Origin: CAWBYL01 sp963793025
GTDB lineage: Bacteria; Actinomycetota; Acidimicrobiia; Acidimicrobiales; Acidimicrobilacustridaceae
Reading direction: 5' to 3'
Length of the DNA: 64,000 nucleotides
NCBI GenBank assembly: GCA_963793025.1
Contig: CAWBYL010000003.1
Span: 62,001-126,000, forward strand
Under the pieces are notes generated by a model. It was not told where the DNA came from. It saw nothing but the letters and a program-made list of their open reading frames with translations, and did no database searches. The first letter of the stretch is position 1; each line of letters starts with the position of its first letter. Both the position numbers and the translations under genes were made by a program. Below, piece after piece: positions 16,612 to 24,555 of the stretch.

Positions 16612-17880
16612 ATGGCGGAGAAGCACACCAAGGCCCAAGCAGTCCTGGCGTCGGTGAAGACGCTGGTGGCGGAGTTCGATCCGGCCACGATGCTGGCGCG
16701 CGACGCCGCCGAGCTGGTCTCGGTGTTCGGTGAGATCGAGCACCTGGGCGCCGCCGGCAAGGCCCTGGCGGCCAGAAAGGTGGCCGATACCGAGCTGTGG
16801 CGGCGCAAGGGCTTCAAGAGCGCGGCGGCGTGGCTGGCCTCCACCACCGGCACCGGCGTGGGTGACGCCGTCGGGGTGTTGAAGACAGCCGAAGCACTCG
16901 ATGGCCTGGAGGCCACGACCGCCCAGTTCAAGGCGGGCAAGTTGTCGCCCCGCCAGGCCAAGGCGGTGGCCACCGCGGCGGCGGCTGCGCCCCAGGCCGA
17001 ACAGGAACTGCTCACGACGGCGGACCGGGCGCCGGTCACCGAGCTGGAGACCAAGGCCCGTGACGTGCGCCGGGCGGCGTCACCCGAGACCGAACAGCAG
17101 CGTCACGCCCGCCTCCACCGCGACCGTTACCTGCGCACCTGGATCGACCAGGAGGACGGCGCCGGTTGCGGCCAGTGGAAGCTCCCTCCGGCCGAGCACG
17201 CCCGTCTCATGGCGTCGATCGACGCCGACAAGCAGCGCATCTTCCGCTGCGCCCGCGCCGAAGGCCGGCGCGAGCCCGACCAGGCCTACGCCGCCGACGC
17301 CCTCACCTCCCTCGCCGCCCACCAGGCCGGTCTCGTCGATGGCGACTCCCCCGACCGCGGCGGGGAGGGCGGCGAAGGGTCGAGCCGGGTCGAGCGCCGC
17401 TCGGCGCGGGACGTGAAGGTCATCGTCCGCGTCGACGACACCGCCCTACGCCGAGGTCATGCCGCCGACGGCGAGGTGTGCGAGATCGCCGGCATCGGCC
17501 CGGTGCCCGTCTCCCAGGTGATCGAGTGGATCGAGGGCGATGCTTTCAAGGCCGCCATCACCACCGAGGGCACCGACGTACGGGCCGTGGTCCACCTCGG
17601 TCGCCGCCCCATCGCCCTCCAGCGCACCGCCCTCGAATGGATGGGCATGGGGTGCTGCACCATCCGGGGGTGCACCAGCAGCGCCCGGCTCGAGATCGAC
17701 CACACCGCCGACTGGGCGGACACCTACCGCACGGTGGTGAACGACCTCGCCCCGGTCTGTGGTCACCACCACGACCTCAAGACCCATCAGGGCTTCACCT
17801 TCAGCCCCGTGCAATCCGACGGTCAGCGGGTCCTGATCCCTCCCGACGGCGCCCAGCCCGAGCTCTTCGACACCGGCTGA
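16612..17880 (+). CDS. DUF222 / HNH endonuclease (13E12 repeat family)
   Basis: The 422-aa protein has an N-terminal DUF222 region (about 1-300, helical, with LSPRQAKAVATAA) and a C-terminal HNH nuclease. The nuclease has CCTIRGCTSSARLEIDH (Cys pair plus the catalytic His-containing EIDH), then PVCGHHHDLKTHQGF, supplying the metal-site His and Cys. All key residues are present. The 13E12-type family is abundant and poorly understood in actinobacteria. The promoter is DNA-damage type and leaderless. Whether the protein acts in repair, in recombination or as a selfish element is not known. Confidence 0.92.
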   Translation: MAEKHTKAQAVLASVKTLVAEFDPATMLARDAAELVSVFGEIEHLGAAGKALAARKVADTELWRRKGFKSAAAWLASTTGTGVGDAVGVLKTAEALDGLEATTAQFKAGKLSPRQAKAVATAAAAAPQAEQELLTTADRAPVTELETKARDVRRAASPETEQQRHARLHRDRYLRTWIDQEDGAGCGQWKLPPAEHARLMASIDADKQRIFRCARAEGRREPDQAYAADALTSLAAHQAGLVDGDSPDRGGEGGEGSSRVERRSARDVKVIVRVDDTALRRGHAADGEVCEIAGIGPVPVSQVIEWIEGDAFKAAITTEGTDVRAVVHLGRRPIALQRTALEWMGMGCCTIRGCTSSARLEIDHTADWADTYRTVVNDLAPVCGHHHDLKTHQGFTFSPVQSDGQRVLIPPDGAQPELFDTG

Positions 17881-18057
17881 CCGACACGGCGGAGCCCCGG
17901 CGTGCCCACGACACCGGCGGGTCGCCGAACGCGCCCGTCCCGACGGCAGGTCCCCACGAGGTGGCTCTACCGTGGCGGGGCCTCGAACCCGCTGGCCGAG
18001 GCGCCCACCGACCGCGTCGGCGCGACCCGACCACTCCGACGAAGGAGCGTTCCGAAG

Positions 18058-18691
18058 TTGACCTACCTCGTCAAGGAGCTGTTCTTCACCCTGCAAGGCG
18101 AGGGGACCCACTCGGGCCGCGCCGCGGTGTTCTGCCGATTCACCGGCTGCAACCTGTGGACCGGTCGGGAAGAACACCGAGCGCAGGCGATCTGCCAGTT
18201 CTGCGACACCGACTTCGTCGGCACCGACGGCCCGGGCGGCGGCCGCTTCCCCGACGCGGCGGCGCTGGCCGACGCCGTGGTCAACGACGTGGCCCGACGT
18301 CTCCACCCCGCCCTTCGTCGTGTGCACGGGCGGTGAACCGCTGTTGCAGCTGGACGACGCACTGGTGGCCGCGCTCAAGTCCCGGGGGGTGGAGATCGCC
18401 ATCGAGACCAACGGCACCCTCGAGCCCCCCACCGGGATCGACTGGATCTGCGTGAGCCCCAAGGCCGGCGCCGACTGGCGGCTGCGCCGAGGCGACGAGA
18501 TCAAGGTCGTGTACCCCCAGGACGGGGCCCCGCCCGACGCCTTCGCCGACTGGGACTTCGAGCACTTCTACCTGAGCCCCATGGACGGCCCCGACCGGGT
18601 GGCCAACACCGAGAAGGCCGTCGCCTACTGCCTGGCCCACCCGAGGTGGAAGCTCAGCCTCCAGACCCACAAGTACCTGGGTATCCCGTGA
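18058..18691 (+). CDS. queE: 7-carboxy-7-deazaguanine synthase QueE, frameshifted
   Basis: This radical-SAM enzyme converts 6-carboxy-tetrahydropterin to 7-carboxy-7-deazaguanine in queuosine/preQ0 synthesis. The first part reads LTYLVKELFFTLQGEGTHSG and FCRFTGCNLW...CQFCDTDF, giving the long CxxxxxxxxxxxxxxCxxC-type cluster loop of QueE. The second part, one frame over, reads PPFVVCTGGEPLLQLD and VSPKAG. The break is near the CCC at 18293-18295; removing one C restores a protein of about 210 aa. The start is TTG 18058, with AAGGAG ten bases upstream. Its TGA overlaps the GTG of queD. The queC and folE partners are not nearby. Confidence 0.88.
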
Positions 18692-19053
18692 CCGAGATCT
18701 ACCGAGACTTCACCTTCGAAGCGGCCCACCGCCTGCCCCACGTCCCCGAGGGCCACAAGTGCGCTCGCCTCCACGGCCACTCCTACGTCGTCCGCGTCGT
18801 CGTCGACGGCCCGGTCGGTGAGGACACCGGATGGGTCCAGGACTTCGACGACCTCAAGCGCGCCTTCCGACCCCTCCACGACTCCCTCGACCACAACTAC
18901 CTCAACGAAGTCGACGGGCTCGACAACCCGACCAGCGAAGTCCTGGCCCGGTGGATCTGGACCCACCTCCGAGCGGAGCTTCCTCTGCTGGAACGCGTCG
19001 AGGTCAAAGAGACCTGCACCTCGGGCTGCGTCTACCGGGGGGAGGGCTCCTGA
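18688..19053 (+). CDS. queD: 6-carboxytetrahydropterin synthase QueD
   Basis: The 121-aa protein makes 6-carboxy-5,6,7,8-tetrahydropterin from dihydroneopterin triphosphate, the substrate of QueE. It shows the zinc ligands in FEAAHRLP and LHGHSY, the catalytic Cys in HKCARLHGHS, and the family motifs DFDDLK, LDHNYLN and NPTSEVLARWIW. The start is GTG 18688, overlapping the queE stop (GTGA), so the two are translationally coupled. Length is normal for the short QueD form. Confidence 0.95.
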   Translation: MTEIYRDFTFEAAHRLPHVPEGHKCARLHGHSYVVRVVVDGPVGEDTGWVQDFDDLKRAFRPLHDSLDHNYLNEVDGLDNPTSEVLARWIWTHLRAELPLLERVEVKETCTSGCVYRGEGS

Positions 19054-19156
19054 CCCGGAGCACACCAGGACCTCCTGTCCGAGCGGAGCGGGCCGACCCT
19101 CCGGCGCCGCCACACTGGACGACGGAGCCCATCGTCGGAAGGAGCCGAACCGAGTC

Positions 19157-20329
19157 GTGAGCACCCATCAGATCGACCGCATCGACCTGCTGCGGGCCCG
19201 GTTCAGCCGTCACCAGCTCGACCGGCACGCCGACTCCGCGGCCGAGCCCGCCGACGTCGACCTCCTCGACTACGGCGTGCAGAACACCGGACCCGACGGG
19301 GCCTACTGGGCGTTGGCCGTGCGGGGCGCGCCGATCACCGGGCCCGATGACGCCGTCGCCAACGCCGAGCTGGCCCTGGCGTGGACGCTGCGGGGCGCCC
19401 CTCACGCCTACCGACGCTCGGACCTGGCCGAGGTGGCGGTGGCCACCGCGCCCTACAGCGAGGCCGATGCCGCCAGGCGCATCTTCGACGCCTCCAGACC
19501 GTTGGCCGCCGCTGGGCTCCCCGTGCTCGAGGCCCTGCACACGGTGTCGCAAGCCGAACGGGCGATCGTCACCCGGCCCACAGTGAAGGGCGACGTGTCC
19601 GGCGCCCTCAACCGACAGCTCGACGAGCCGTTCCTCCGCTACTGCCGGCCGTGTGATGCCATCCACATCTACGAGCAGCCCTTCCGCCTGGCCGCTCTGC
19701 AGGCCGGGCTGGTGCTGGACCCGGGCACGTCGCCGCCGGTGCTTCGACGCGTGGCCCGGATGAAGCCACCGCTGTTCACCCGGCTCGCCGACGGAGCCGA
19801 GCCCGACCTCGACGTCGTCCGCAACCACCTGCGCTTCTATCCGGGCGCCCGCATCAAGGACGTCTCGGAGTTCGTGGATTCGCCGGCCAAGGACATCAGA
19901 GCCCACTGGCCCGAGGACGCCGTGGCGATCGAGCTGGCCGACGAGGAACCGGGCACCGGCAACAGGGCCCGCTACGTGCTGGCCGACGACGAGGACATGA
20001 TCGCCCGCCGGGTGACGACCGACGGCGAGCGAGCTGTTCGCCTGCTCGGCCCCTACGACCCCTACCTCCAGCTGCGCGACCGCGAGCTGCTCGTGCCCGA
20101 CGCCGACCGCCGCAAGGAGCTGTGGCGCGCCCTGGGCCGACCGGGCGCCATCGTGGCCGACGGCGAGGTGCTGGGGACCTGGCGACCGAGGTCGGCGGAC
20201 AAGAAGCTCACCGTCCGCACCGAGCTGTGGGACACCACGACGAGGGCCGACCGGCGCCGCATCGACACCGAGGCCGAGCGCCTGGCCGCCTTCCGGGGCG
20301 TCACCCTTGCCGGCATCGCCGAGGACTGA
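19157..20329 (+). CDS. Winged-helix DNA-binding protein (HTH_42, AlkZ/AlkX-like)
   Basis: The 390-aa protein resembles the HTH_42 superfamily: GVQNTGPDGAYWALAVRG early, the recurrent actinobacterial HAYRRSDL motif (about residue 90), and LLGPYDPYLQLRDRELLVPD toward the C-terminus. Characterised relatives (AlkZ, AlkX) are DNA glycosylases that unhook crosslinks, using a Gln-x-Gln/Asp-type catalytic motif. Here the corresponding stretch is Gln-Asn-Thr, so glycosylase activity is uncertain. The start is GTG 19157, with AAGGAG 13 nt upstream. It lies just past the queED pair but probably has its own promoter. Confidence 0.75.
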   Translation: MSTHQIDRIDLLRARFSRHQLDRHADSAAEPADVDLLDYGVQNTGPDGAYWALAVRGAPITGPDDAVANAELALAWTLRGAPHAYRRSDLAEVAVATAPYSEADAARRIFDASRPLAAAGLPVLEALHTVSQAERAIVTRPTVKGDVSGALNRQLDEPFLRYCRPCDAIHIYEQPFRLAALQAGLVLDPGTSPPVLRRVARMKPPLFTRLADGAEPDLDVVRNHLRFYPGARIKDVSEFVDSPAKDIRAHWPEDAVAIELADEEPGTGNRARYVLADDEDMIARRVTTDGERAVRLLGPYDPYLQLRDRELLVPDADRRKELWRALGRPGAIVADGEVLGTWRPRSADKKLTVRTELWDTTTRADRRRIDTEAERLAAFRGVTLAGIAED

Positions 20330-20345
20330 GCACCAGAATGATCCG

Positions 20346-20720
20346 ATGATCGATCACCTCGGTATTCAGTGCAACGACGTGGCCGTGAGCGCGGCGTTCT
20401 ACGACACCGTGCTCGCCCCGCTGGGCGCCCGCCGGCTGGCTGAGTTCCCCGGCGTCGTCGGATTCGGCGTCCCCCCGAAGCCTGACTTCTGGCTCGGGCC
20501 ACTGTCGGAGAACGCCACCGGCTGGCGGGAGGACCACATCGGCTTCGAGGCCCCCGATCGGGCCACGGTCCGGGCCTTCTTCGACGCCGCCGTCGCTGCC
20601 GGGGCCGAGGTGCTCCACGAGCCCCAGGAGTGGCCGATCTACCACCCGGGCTACTACGGAGCCTTCGTGCGCGACCCCGACGGCAACAACGTCGAGGCCG
20701 TCTGCCACATCCCCGAGTAG
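20346..20720 (+). CDS. VOC family (glyoxalase/bleomycin resistance-like) protein
   Basis: The 124-aa protein is one VOC module pair: MIDHLGIQCNDVAVSAAFYD at the start (first metal-type His), EDHIGFEAPDRATVRAFFDA in the middle and FVRDPDGNNVEAVCH at the end (Glu ligand). Such single-domain proteins include glyoxalase-like enzymes and resistance proteins; the substrate is not readable. It begins 16 bp after the winged-helix gene and may be cotranscribed with it. It converges on the OmpR-type regulator. Confidence 0.88.
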   Translation: MIDHLGIQCNDVAVSAAFYDTVLAPLGARRLAEFPGVVGFGVPPKPDFWLGPLSENATGWREDHIGFEAPDRATVRAFFDAAVAAGAEVLHEPQEWPIYHPGYYGAFVRDPDGNNVEAVCHIPE

Positions 20721-20768
20721 CCATCGCCGAGGGGCTCGGGCCGACCGGTCCGCGACACCGACCCAGGA

Positions 20769-21614
20769 TCAGGAGGGGCGTGTCGCGCCCGAGGTCTGGC
20801 GCAGCAGGTAGCGACCGGTCGCCCGCAGCCGATCGGAGCCGTCCGTCGGCGGGTCGAACCCGATGGTGGGGGTCTGACCGTGGTGGTGGACCTCGGGCGG
20901 ACGGAAGGCGTACCCCCGGCCCCGAACGGTCTCCACGAAGCCGGCCCGACCACCGTGGGCGTCGAGCTTGCGGCGCAGGCGGTGGATGTGGACCGACACC
21001 GTCGTCACCGGGCCGGTGGTGTAGCCCCACACCAGCTCCAGCAGCTCCCGGCTGGTGAAGTACCGTCCGGGCTCGGCGCTGAGGACGGTGAGCAGCTTCC
21101 ACTCGAGCGTGGTCAGGTTGGCCCGCACCATCCGGCTCCAGTTCGGATCGGCGAAGTCGCCGGGCTCCGGCACCGACGGCGCGTAGCCCTCGGGCCGGCC
21201 GGTCGACAGAGCCGAGGCCGAGGGCACCGTGGCGAGCGGGCGGCGGTACAGGCGCACGAGGGCGAGCAACTGGGACTCGAGATCGGGCACGAGAACGCCG
21301 CGGGGCAACGCGACGACGGCTCCGTGGTCGAAGGCCCGACGACGCTTGTCCGCTGATCCGCCGACGGTGACCACCGGAGCGGGCGTGGCCACCCCGAGGC
21401 GGGACACGTCCTCCAGGCCCTCGTCGCCGGTGCCCGAGATGTTCACGACCACGCCGTCGAGCTCGCGGCGGACGCACACGTCGAGGCTGCCGGCCGCGTC
21501 GGACCGGACCGAGATCTCGAAGCCGATCGCCGCCAGCTTGCGGTCGAGCCCGGCGGTGGCCGTGGCCCCACAACGCACGAGCAGGACATGGAGGCGTCGG
21601 TGGAGGGGAGACAT
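20769..21614 (-). CDS. Orphan OmpR/PhoB-type regulator with degenerate receiver
   Basis: The 281-aa protein has an N-terminal receiver-like half and a C-terminal winged helix (LTTLEWKLLTVLSAEPGRYF, SRELLELVWG, TVSVHIHRLRRKLD, VRGRGYAF). In the receiver the phospho-acceptor Asp position reads DGVVVNIS, so it is Asn, and the conserved Lys region reads LPRG. Phosphorylation control is therefore unlikely. No histidine kinase is adjacent. I start at 21614 (MSPLHRR); in-frame ATGs at 21620 and 21650 are alternatives. The target genes are unknown. Confidence 0.8.
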   Translation of the reverse strand: MSPLHRRLHVLLVRCGATATAGLDRKLAAIGFEISVRSDAAGSLDVCVRRELDGVVVNISGTGDEGLEDVSRLGVATPAPVVTVGGSADKRRRAFDHGAVVALPRGVLVPDLESQLLALVRLYRRPLATVPSASALSTGRPEGYAPSVPEPGDFADPNWSRMVRANLTTLEWKLLTVLSAEPGRYFTSRELLELVWGYTTGPVTTVSVHIHRLRRKLDAHGGRAGFVETVRGRGYAFRPPEVHHHGQTPTIGFDPPTDGSDRLRATGRYLLRQTSGATRPS

Positions 21615-21662
21615 GGGCATGGTTTCGGGGGGTTCGACTGCGGCGATCACCCGTCATCCGCT

Positions 21663-21696
21663 GCCGAGCCGCGCTTCGGATGAAGCCGCGCTCGGC
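21663..21696 (-). terminator. Hairpin downstream of hipA
   Basis: GCCGAG...GAAGC pairs with GCTTC...CTCGGC across a GGAT loop, with a central mismatch. It lies 40-70 bp past the hipA stop, between hipA and the regulator gene. Confidence 0.4.
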
Positions 21697-21735
21697 TCGT
21701 CGCCTCCTCGCACCGACCGTTCGGCCGTCAGCCGC

Positions 21736-23025
21736 TCAGGCGATGCGGAACCGACGCAGGTCGGCGGCCACCGTCGTCACCCGCTCGGCGGGGACCTCGG
21801 CGGAGGCCGCGAACCGGGGCCAGTCGACGACCGTCGCCGCCACCTCGGCCACGATGCGCCTGGCCGCGGGAACGGCGAACTGGTCGGCCACGGCCAGCAG
21901 GTCGGCGGCGGTGACGTGCTCGAACCGGCCGTTCACACCCATCTGGTGGCGCTGGGTCCACTCTCCCACCGGGTTGTGGGCATGGTTGACGTCGTAGGCC
22001 GGAGCCAACGACCACACACCGTCCTCGTCGCAACAGAACGCCAGGTTCTTGGTGTGGTCGTCGCGGTTGGCGGCGGCCACGTTGAACACGACCCGTCGGA
22101 AGGCCTGGGCCAGGGCGTCACGTCCGAGCCCCAAACGATCGACGACGTCGAGGTACTGGCTGTAGCTGTGGGTGTCGGCCTGGTTGAAGTCGAGGTGGGC
22201 GAGGGCGCACAACGTCTGCACATGGACCTTGCCGCCGTGGGGAAGGCGGTCGAAGCGACGGGTCATGAAGTGGGCTCGGCCGTTCTCCTCGAGCAACCGG
22301 CACGGCGCCATGGTGACACCGGCCTCGGCGGCCATGAGGGCGTAGGCGTACTCGATGCGCCCGTAGCTCTGCGTTTCGGTGAGGCGGTCACCGTCGACGC
22401 CGTCGAGCTTCAACAGCCAGTGCTCGAACCCGGCCGGCGCCTCGAGCTGGCCGGAGCGGACCTGACCCGTGTCGGGGTTGAACGAGATCACCGCCTTGGC
22501 CCGGGCCCCACCGGCCGACGTGCCCACCTGGATCAGCTGGGTGAGCGCCTCCTGGGTGGTCTCGTCGGCGGTGAACTCACCGCGCAGGGCGAACCGCGCC
22601 GCGACCACCAGATCGGCGAGCTGCACCGCGGTGGTGTGGTCGGGACCGGCGGCCACCGGCGGGTGGTACTCGAGGGCCCCCATGGCCCGGTCACCGGCGT
22701 AGGCCAGGCGGTCGAGCGGCGTGATGGCGGCGGTCGCCACACCCTCCTCGGCCAGGCGGGCGTCGACGAGGGCGTTGCCGAAGCGATCGGGCAGCGAGTC
22801 GGCGAGCATGGCCGGCAGGCGTCGGTAGGTGAGCTCCGGTAGTTGGGGGAACACGAACACCCCGGGCCCGACGGGCATGTGCAACGGGGCCAGCTCGACG
22901 CCCCGGCGTGTCCATGCCGGGTCGTACTCGAAGGCGTAGTAGCCGCTCGTCGGATCGAGCGTGACGGCGCCCACCGTGGCTCCCCACGCCCGGACCTCGA
23001 TGACCTCGGTGCGGACGTAGCTCAT
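21736..23025 (-). CDS. hipA: HipA-family serine/threonine kinase toxin
   Basis: The 429-aa protein has the HipA kinase plan: an N-terminal subdomain (VGAVTLDPTSGYYAFEYD), the nucleotide loop GTSAGGARAKAV (168-179), the catalytic NRDDHTKN (320-327) and the metal-binding YDV (344-346). In characterised systems HipA phosphorylates a glutamyl-tRNA synthetase or similar target and triggers dormancy, and HipB neutralises it. The ATG at 23025 overlaps the hipB stop (ATGA), so toxin synthesis is coupled to the antitoxin. All catalytic residues look intact. The target in this host is inferred only. Confidence 0.92.
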   Translation of the reverse strand: MSYVRTEVIEVRAWGATVGAVTLDPTSGYYAFEYDPAWTRRGVELAPLHMPVGPGVFVFPQLPELTYRRLPAMLADSLPDRFGNALVDARLAEEGVATAAITPLDRLAYAGDRAMGALEYHPPVAAGPDHTTAVQLADLVVAARFALRGEFTADETTQEALTQLIQVGTSAGGARAKAVISFNPDTGQVRSGQLEAPAGFEHWLLKLDGVDGDRLTETQSYGRIEYAYALMAAEAGVTMAPCRLLEENGRAHFMTRRFDRLPHGGKVHVQTLCALAHLDFNQADTHSYSQYLDVVDRLGLGRDALAQAFRRVVFNVAAANRDDHTKNLAFCCDEDGVWSLAPAYDVNHAHNPVGEWTQRHQMGVNGRFEHVTAADLLAVADQFAVPAARRIVAEVAATVVDWPRFAASAEVPAERVTTVAADLRRFRIA

Positions 23026-23366
23026 GACGGAGTCGTCGACCGGCGCACCCGCTGACGGGGCCGGGCTGCGGCTCGCTGGGCCCGCAGCATGGCCATCGGG
23101 CTCACCGTGGGGGCGGGCAGGGCCAGGGCCGCCAACCAGTCCTCGGCATCCAGCGCCCGCACCACCTTCACCAACGACGAGAGCTGGGCCCCCTTGCCCG
23201 ACTCCAGGTTCTTCACCGTGCTCGAGCCGACGTCGGCGGCGTCGGCCAACTCGACCTGGGTCAGACCGGCCGCGACACGCCGAGCCCGCAGGCTGGCTCC
23301 CAGCTCCTCCAGCCAGTCGTCGGTGCTGCGCCGAGGAGACGAGGGCTTGGACGTGGTGGTGAGCAT
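23022..23366 (-). CDS. hipB: HipB-family antitoxin, XRE helix-turn-helix
   Basis: The 114-aa protein has an XRE helix-turn-helix, LRARRVAAGLTQVELADAADVGSSTVKNLESGKG (about 27-60, quoted here in two parts: LRARRVAAGLTQ and VGSSTVKNLES). It ends in a basic tail (RAQRAAARPRQRVRRS). GAGAGGAG sits 5 nt ahead of the ATG at 23366 and is also one arm of an inverted repeat. It is first in the hipBA operon, overlapping hipA by 4 bp. HipB normally represses its own operon, and the dyads upstream fit that. Confidence 0.88.
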   Translation of the reverse strand: MLTTTSKPSSPRRSTDDWLEELGASLRARRVAAGLTQVELADAADVGSSTVKNLESGKGAQLSSLVKVVRALDAEDWLAALALPAPTVSPMAMLRAQRAAARPRQRVRRSTTPS

Positions 23367-23371
23367 GTGAG

Positions 23372-23481
23372 CTCCTCTCTACGGGTGCAATTCTATCCAG
23401 ATGGAGAGGAGGTGTGTCGATGACGGTTCGAGATTCGTTGGATATCCATCGATTAGAGGGCCGGGTAGGCATTATCGATGG
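23372..23481 (-). promoter_or_regulatory. hipBA control region with two inverted repeats and a -10 element
   Basis: Repeat 1: CTCCTCTC (23372-23379) and GAGAGGAG (23404-23411), 8-bp arms 24 bp apart; on the transcript one arm is the hipB Shine-Dalgarno. TAGAAT, a good -10, lies between the arms on the minus strand. Repeat 2: CCATCGAT (23446-23453) and ATCGATGG (23474-23481), 20 bp apart, in an AT-rich patch. TATCC-type half-sites (23394, 23443) recall the E. coli HipB operator. Autoregulation is inferred. Confidence 0.5.
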
Positions 23482-23508
23482 GTTTGCAGCCGTTTGATCT
23501 CGCAGTCG

Positions 23509-23928
23509 TCAGCTCGTTGACTCAGACGCCAGCGCGGCCAACCCGAGGCCGGCGAACAGGGCGGCGCCCGCGGTGAAGGTGAGGAGGGTGATCTTCGGCG
23601 CGCCCCTACCCAGGGCCACGAGGCTGGCCACCAGGTCCACGGAGTCGATCACCACCCCGGTCTGCAGGGCCCGACGGCGCACGACGGGATCGGGGCTCTT
23701 GATGGCGACGGCCAGCGCGAGCTCGCGCACGCCGAAGAGCCGGGTGACCACGCCCACTCGCGGATCGGTCCCCACCGAGCCCAGGCCGAACACACGGCCC
23801 GCCGCCGTGGGTGAAGTCCACGAGAGGACGCCCACCGCGGCCCGTAGGCCGGAGAAGACCGAGCCCACGTCGAGCCCGTACGGCTGCAGGTACTGCCCCG
23901 TCACCTGGTCCGACACCGTCGTCGTCAT
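23509..23928 (-). CDS. DUF4267-like small membrane protein
   Basis: The 139-aa protein has about four hydrophobic stretches and the pattern GLRAAVGVLSWTSP, FGLGSVGTD, RLFGVRELALAVAI and GVVIDSVDLVASLVAL, as in small DUF4267-type membrane proteins of unknown function. AGGAGG lies 4 nt before the ATG at 23928. It diverges from a TetR-family gene across a 40-bp palindrome, so it is probably that regulator's main target and may be induced by a small hydrophobic ligand (inference). Confidence 0.72.
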   Translation of the reverse strand: MTTTVSDQVTGQYLQPYGLDVGSVFSGLRAAVGVLSWTSPTAAGRVFGLGSVGTDPRVGVVTRLFGVRELALAVAIKSPDPVVRRRALQTGVVIDSVDLVASLVALGRGAPKITLLTFTAGAALFAGLGLAALASESTS

Positions 23929-23943
23929 CGTTCCTCCTGAGTT

Positions 23944-23983
23944 GTAGTGGTCACTGCGATACTGTATTCGCAGTGACCACTAC
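23944..23983. promoter_or_regulatory. 40-bp TetR-type operator overlapping divergent -10 elements
   Basis: Perfect 16-bp arms (GTAGTGGTCACTGCGA at 23944-23959 and its complement at 23968-23983) flank an 8-bp centre TACTGTAT. The centre supplies TACTGT as a -10 for the plus-strand TetR gene and, on the other strand, TACAGT for the DUF4267 gene. A bound repressor would block both promoters. Confidence 0.8.
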
Positions 23984-24530
23984 GATCAACCCAATGGGCC
24001 ACAGGCACACCCGGGAGCAGATCCTGGCCGGGGCGGTGGAGACTGCCTTGCAGGACGGGCTGAGCCAGATCACCTTCGGTCGGGTCGCCCGCCACCTCGG
24101 GGTCAACGACCGGATCGTCGTGTACTACTTCCCGACCAAGGACGACCTGATCACCGAGGTCCTCCTCCACATGGGGGCCCAGCTGCAGGAGGTCCTCGCT
24201 CGGGCCTTCACCACGCCCGCCGCCGACCACGTGGCCCTGGCCCGAGTGGCGTGGCCGGTGCTGGCCCGCCCCGAGGTCGACCCTGTCTTCGCCCTCTACT
24301 TCGAGACCAGCGGTCTGGCCGCCGCCGGGCGGGAACCGTTCGCCACGTTGGCCACCGAGCTCGTCGACGTGTGGATCACGTGGCTCTCCGAGTTCTTCAC
24401 CGGGCCCGCCCGGCAGCGCCGCACGGAGGCCGAGGCCGCCCTCGCTCTCATCGACGGGCTCCTCCTGCTGCGCCAGATCGCCGGACCGGCCGCCGCCAAC
24501 CGCGCCGCCGCCCGCCTCGGCGTGCGCTGA
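23973..24530 (+). CDS. TetR/AcrR family transcriptional regulator
   Basis: The N-terminal helix-turn-helix reads HTREQILAGAVETALQDG, then ITFGRVARHLGVNDRIVVYYFPTKDDLI, the standard TetR signature. The C-terminal ligand domain is helical. I favour GTG 23973, exactly 7 nt after the TACTGT -10 element (leaderless); ATG 23994 (MGHRHTREQ) is the alternative and has no Shine-Dalgarno. The gene overlaps its own operator, so autorepression is expected, along with repression of the divergent DUF4267 gene. Confidence 0.88.
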   Translation: MTTTINPMGHRHTREQILAGAVETALQDGLSQITFGRVARHLGVNDRIVVYYFPTKDDLITEVLLHMGAQLQEVLARAFTTPAADHVALARVAWPVLARPEVDPVFALYFETSGLAAAGREPFATLATELVDVWITWLSEFFTGPARQRRTEAEAALALIDGLLLLRQIAGPAAANRAAARLGVR

Positions 24531-24555
24531 GCCGGGGACGACCGGACCAGCGGCG

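Noticed and set aside
17950..18010. T-loop-like CTCGAACCCG suggesting a tRNA
   Set aside because: No anticodon stem, acceptor pairing or CCA-adjacent stem can be built around it; it is the queE leader.
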